From the NCBI GenBank assembly GCA_018806915.1, contig JAGKQI010000066.1, positions 124,001-188,000 of the forward strand: DNA of 64,000 nucleotides, read 5' to 3'. How positions within the stretch are numbered: position 1 is the stretch's first letter; every line of letters begins with the position of its first letter. The position numbers and the translations under genes were made by a program. Positions 62,001 to 64,000 of this stretch are shown one piece after another. This DNA comes from Phytophthora colocasiae (lineage: Eukaryota > Oomycota > Peronosporomycetes > Peronosporales > Peronosporaceae). The notes under the pieces were generated by a model. The model worked only from the letters and a program-made list of their open reading frames with translations, was not told the DNA's origin and did not search any database.

Positions 62001-63860
62001 TATTCTAGTGTGTGCTCGCTTTGAGCCCACACGCGTGGCACCACTTTGGCCTGAGAGTTTGGCTAGTCTAGCACAAGACTTGGGGGCTCCTGGTTCTGAT
62101 GCTACCCAGGAGAATCGCAGGTTGGATATTGATGAGAGTGTGGCGAATTTAACATGGCAAAGTGAAAGCTCTGGTGGCCAGTGGGTTCGTGGAGAACGAG
62201 TGAGACATCAGCATTCTGCCAACAATACCAGGCTGTATGTGCTAAATGGAGGTAAATCTCCCAAGTGGTTTTATCATTACGACAGCAGCGTCACACGTAC
62301 ACAACGAGAAATGACGCATCACCTCGTGGCGTACGCCTTCCGTTTGCAAAACAATCAGAGTGCAACAGTACTTGCACGTCACGCGTCTCCGGCTTTCTTG
62401 CTTGTGTCATACCGTCGGTCCCGTGGAGCGGAGGGCTCTGGCAGCACGCTTCCAGCAATGAAAGGGCCGGGAAGCAATATGGAGCATACAAAGTCTCCGA
62501 GCGAGAAGAACCCAAGCGATGTAGTTCTTCAAAGGAAGCGTCAATTAGTTGGTACTAGTGAAGATCAGGAAGACTCGAATTTGTGGCAGTTGGAAGCTGA
62601 AATTCGGTACCATGGTTTTCGTGAACAGGGTTTTCATATTTTGATTCTACTGGAGTTTTTACAGTGTCTTACTCTGGAGGACATTCATGTGGACACAAGA
62701 CTCGCCAGTATTCACTGGTTACATGCTTTTTCAGCATTTCAGACCCCTCGGTCAGCTCAATCTGATGATATCATTGAGTCTTTCTTGGGCGAAATCTTTC
62801 GAGGAACTGGTGGTGATAGGCCTTCGACAGCTCCTGCGATCCAAAAGACGGTGTATTTACTCCTTCGAGTGCTATTTTCCAGTACTGTGCAGTGTCTCAT
62901 CCAATCTGCACTGGAGGTTGACAACAAATGGCTGCATGATCGCTTTGCATGGTTAATTGTTTGCGTTTATGACTTCTTAAACGGTTTGATGCAAGACACC
63001 AGTAAGGCGACGTTATCGACGTTAGTGGACGACGTGCTGTCGATTGTATACAGCCAGGAGCGTTTTAACATACTTCGGGGGAGGTTTTCGACTCTTTTAC
63101 TCGGCCAACAAGCTCCAGGGTCACTGTCGAGTGCTTTGAACCGCGCGTTTTGTGCGTTTAAGACCCAGGCGATGCAATGTGGCCAGCAATTACTTGGAAG
63201 AGCGTCTTTGGCAGACAGAACACCATTGCAGCGAGCTTGGAGCCGCCACTGGCTGCTAGAACCTGGATCTTTAAAGCTCAACGACGGAGTGTCGAGCGCA
63301 ATCCCAACCTTACGTGTGGTTGACGTCGCGCAGTTCATCCATGAGTGTGGCTGTGTTGATTTGCAGCTCGAGAGCGACATGTCCTGTTTGACCGCACGCT
63401 CAGCGTTTTCGATTCTAGGAAAGTCATCGATGGAGCTGGTGCTTGATGGGAGGCTGCGTCCAGTCAGCAACCTCCCCAGTGGTTTGGTTGTTGCAGGCGA
63501 ATGGAGCTTCACTATGCTGCGTCGTTTTCTGACGGTGAGCAATTGCTCGACATCGACCTGTTCGCCTTTAGCGGTAGCTGTAACACTAGGGGGATACCAC
63601 TACGCCGGATTCGACTGAGCATGTCACTGGAGCAGCAATTGAGCACCCAAATGCTATCGCGCAGTGTAAACCCTACGAGTCTATTCATACTGGTGCAAGG
63701 AGGCATTTTCGAGGCGATGTACCAACCAAGAGGCGTTGGAGACGAGTTTTCAAAGCTACCGATACAGGAGCGAGCCAACACGTACCAATCTCTCTATTGG
63801 ACTCGTCTAATGGAGGCTCAAACAGGTTACCTTGCCATCCCAGATCAATTCGATCGCTAG
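56016..63860 (+). CDS. unknown-family paralogue 3 with a Crypton pair in intron 1
   Basis: Exons inferred from the paralogues: 56016-56092 (MAHVISCEFL, HSLFRQEYA), 61795-61819 (25-nt microexon, RTNRERGVK) and 61885-63860. Intron 1 starts GTACTT at 56093 and ends TCATCCCAG at 61794; nearly all of its 5.7 kb is the Crypton array. Exon 3 begins LLRCFPHCCPEHV and continues without the third intron of paralogues 1 and 2 into SPKWFYHYDSSVTRTQREMT. Later motifs: LLVSYRRSRG, HILILLEFLQCLTLEDIHVD, SRHWLLEPGSLKL, SMELVLDGRLRPVSNLPSG. A frameshift near 63505 separates the last 119 codons. Function unknown. Confidence 0.65.
56283..58224 (+). pseudogene. Crypton tyrosine recombinase, unit 1 (two frameshifts)
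   Basis: ATG at 56283. The first frame runs to 57086: N-terminal SAM-like domain (TARAYAPKQREFKAWCDRKC), then LRGESARNMELPDLF with the catalytic Arg, and MILGQGKTNQYGRREFG. A run of 9 T near 57038, against 7 in unit 2, shifts the frame. The next frame has KTHAARGSGARMAELAG (the H-x-x-R box) and LGRWNASTMEGCYLSALP with the candidate catalytic Tyr. A T-run near 57390, one base shorter than in unit 2, shifts it again. The last frame has a DNA-binding tail resembling GCR1_C: VHQVWQEWEAGLNGGPAVRI, KWRCSTAEKRFFFRRKRIID. It would cut and join DNA by a Tyr intermediate. Confidence 0.75.
58225..58951. other. Crypton 3' region, unit 1
   Basis: No intact gene. On the minus strand broken frames read LQDYKAVNEKHDAVLEGD then KPIRIDQDPQSCRQT, and further MIMYLLDIIVKFAIKQQ, which look like decayed coding sequence. 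The same block is in unit 2 (61046-61772). Near the end are the hairpins TGATAACTGATTATCA and GGGGACGGCGTCCCC. Confidence 0.45.
58952..61772 (+). mobile_element. Crypton element, unit 2
   Basis: Second unit of the tandem pair, 2821 bp. The boundary between units is CCGATAA/TGAGTGG with nothing between them. The right end runs into TATACTTCACTG of the host intron. That string also occurs inside each unit, about 33 bases from its start (56165 and 58985). Confidence 0.8.
59103..61045 (+). pseudogene. Crypton tyrosine recombinase, unit 2 (frameshifted)
   Basis: ATG at 59103. The first frame stops after VMILGQGKT because of one extra C near 59773. A second extra base (T) near 59849 and a shorter T-run restore the frame used by the second ORF (to 61045). 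From LYFFRWCVQKEDVPNFLVPE onward it is continuous: KTHAARGSGARMAELAG, LGRWNASTMEGCYLSALP, CTFFLERASLIPPEHLQT and the GCR1_C-like tail. Its lesions are at different places from those of unit 1, so the two units were inactivated independently after duplication. Confidence 0.75.
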
Positions 63861-64000
63861 TGCGAGTGATGTCAGACGTGCCCAGTGTTAAAAATTCGTG
63901 TGAACCCTCAGAATCGTCCACCAATTCGGACAGTTGACTGGCTGACTCACTGCGTTGGTCCGTATATCGTTTCGATGCTCAGGGGGCTCGCAGTGCGAGT
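63861..64000. other. downstream of paralogue 3
   Basis: No feature seen in the last 140 bases. Confidence 0.4.

Noticed and set aside
1..64000. tRNA or rRNA genes
   Set aside because: I looked for cloverleaf-like T-arm and anticodon-arm patterns and for conserved rRNA strings. Apart from the primer-binding sites, which are complements of tRNA parts, nothing was found; a covariance-model scan would be more reliable.

Overview
The window reads as a repeat-rich stretch of an oomycete (Phytophthora-like) nuclear genome. The evidence is: Ty3/Gypsy and Ty1/Copia retrotransposons at high density, a Crypton tyrosine-recombinase element with a GCR1_C-like tail, an ankyrin protein of the GHL-x-VVxWL type common in oomycetes, genes with short GT-AG introns, and a CAWTTTNYY-like core promoter next to one start codon. 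I see no bacterial operons, rRNA or tRNA genes. Identities and counts quoted here were judged by eye, not computed.

Layout. 1-7233: a decayed chromodomain Ty3/Gypsy element (Gypsy-1) on the minus strand, with an overlapping antisense open frame at its 3' side. 7245-17688: a truncated minus-strand copy (A) of a second, unusual Ty3 family, inserted in a hAT transposase relic (17689-18120). 18837-32585: a complete plus-strand copy (B) of the same family, about 13.7 kb, with two LTRs, a tRNA primer site and an ATAA target duplication. A and B face each other as a large inverted repeat. The family carries two RNase H domains, a triple zinc-knuckle Gag, a chromodomain integrase and a long antisense coiled-coil ORF between pol and the 3' LTR. 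33821-37832: Copia-1, a defective Copia element (AACAG duplication). 49536-54394: Copia-2, a young Copia element on the minus strand with two LTRs that look identical (TCCAT duplication) and a nearly intact gag-pol.

Between and around the elements are host genes. Three paralogues plus one fragment of an unrecognised protein family (38649-41319, 41577-42150, 42277-44856, 56016-63860) share an exon-intron plan with a 25-nt microexon. A 587-residue ankyrin-repeat gene lies at 46790-48553. The third paralogue has a 390-bp PIF/Harbinger-like MITE about 95 bp upstream of its ATG and a tandem pair of 2.8-kb Cryptons inside its first intron.

The most unusual signals are: (1) loss of catalytic residues in the native RNase H of the A/B family beside an intact second RNase H; (2) the long antisense ORF of the same family; (3) the A/B inverted repeat with shared lesions but divergent U3 regions; (4) element-specific word enrichment, GATC in A/B and AACGGT/ACCGTT in Copia-1; (5) gag start codons embedded in the tRNA primer-binding sites; (6) the microexon family with Cryptons parked in an intron.
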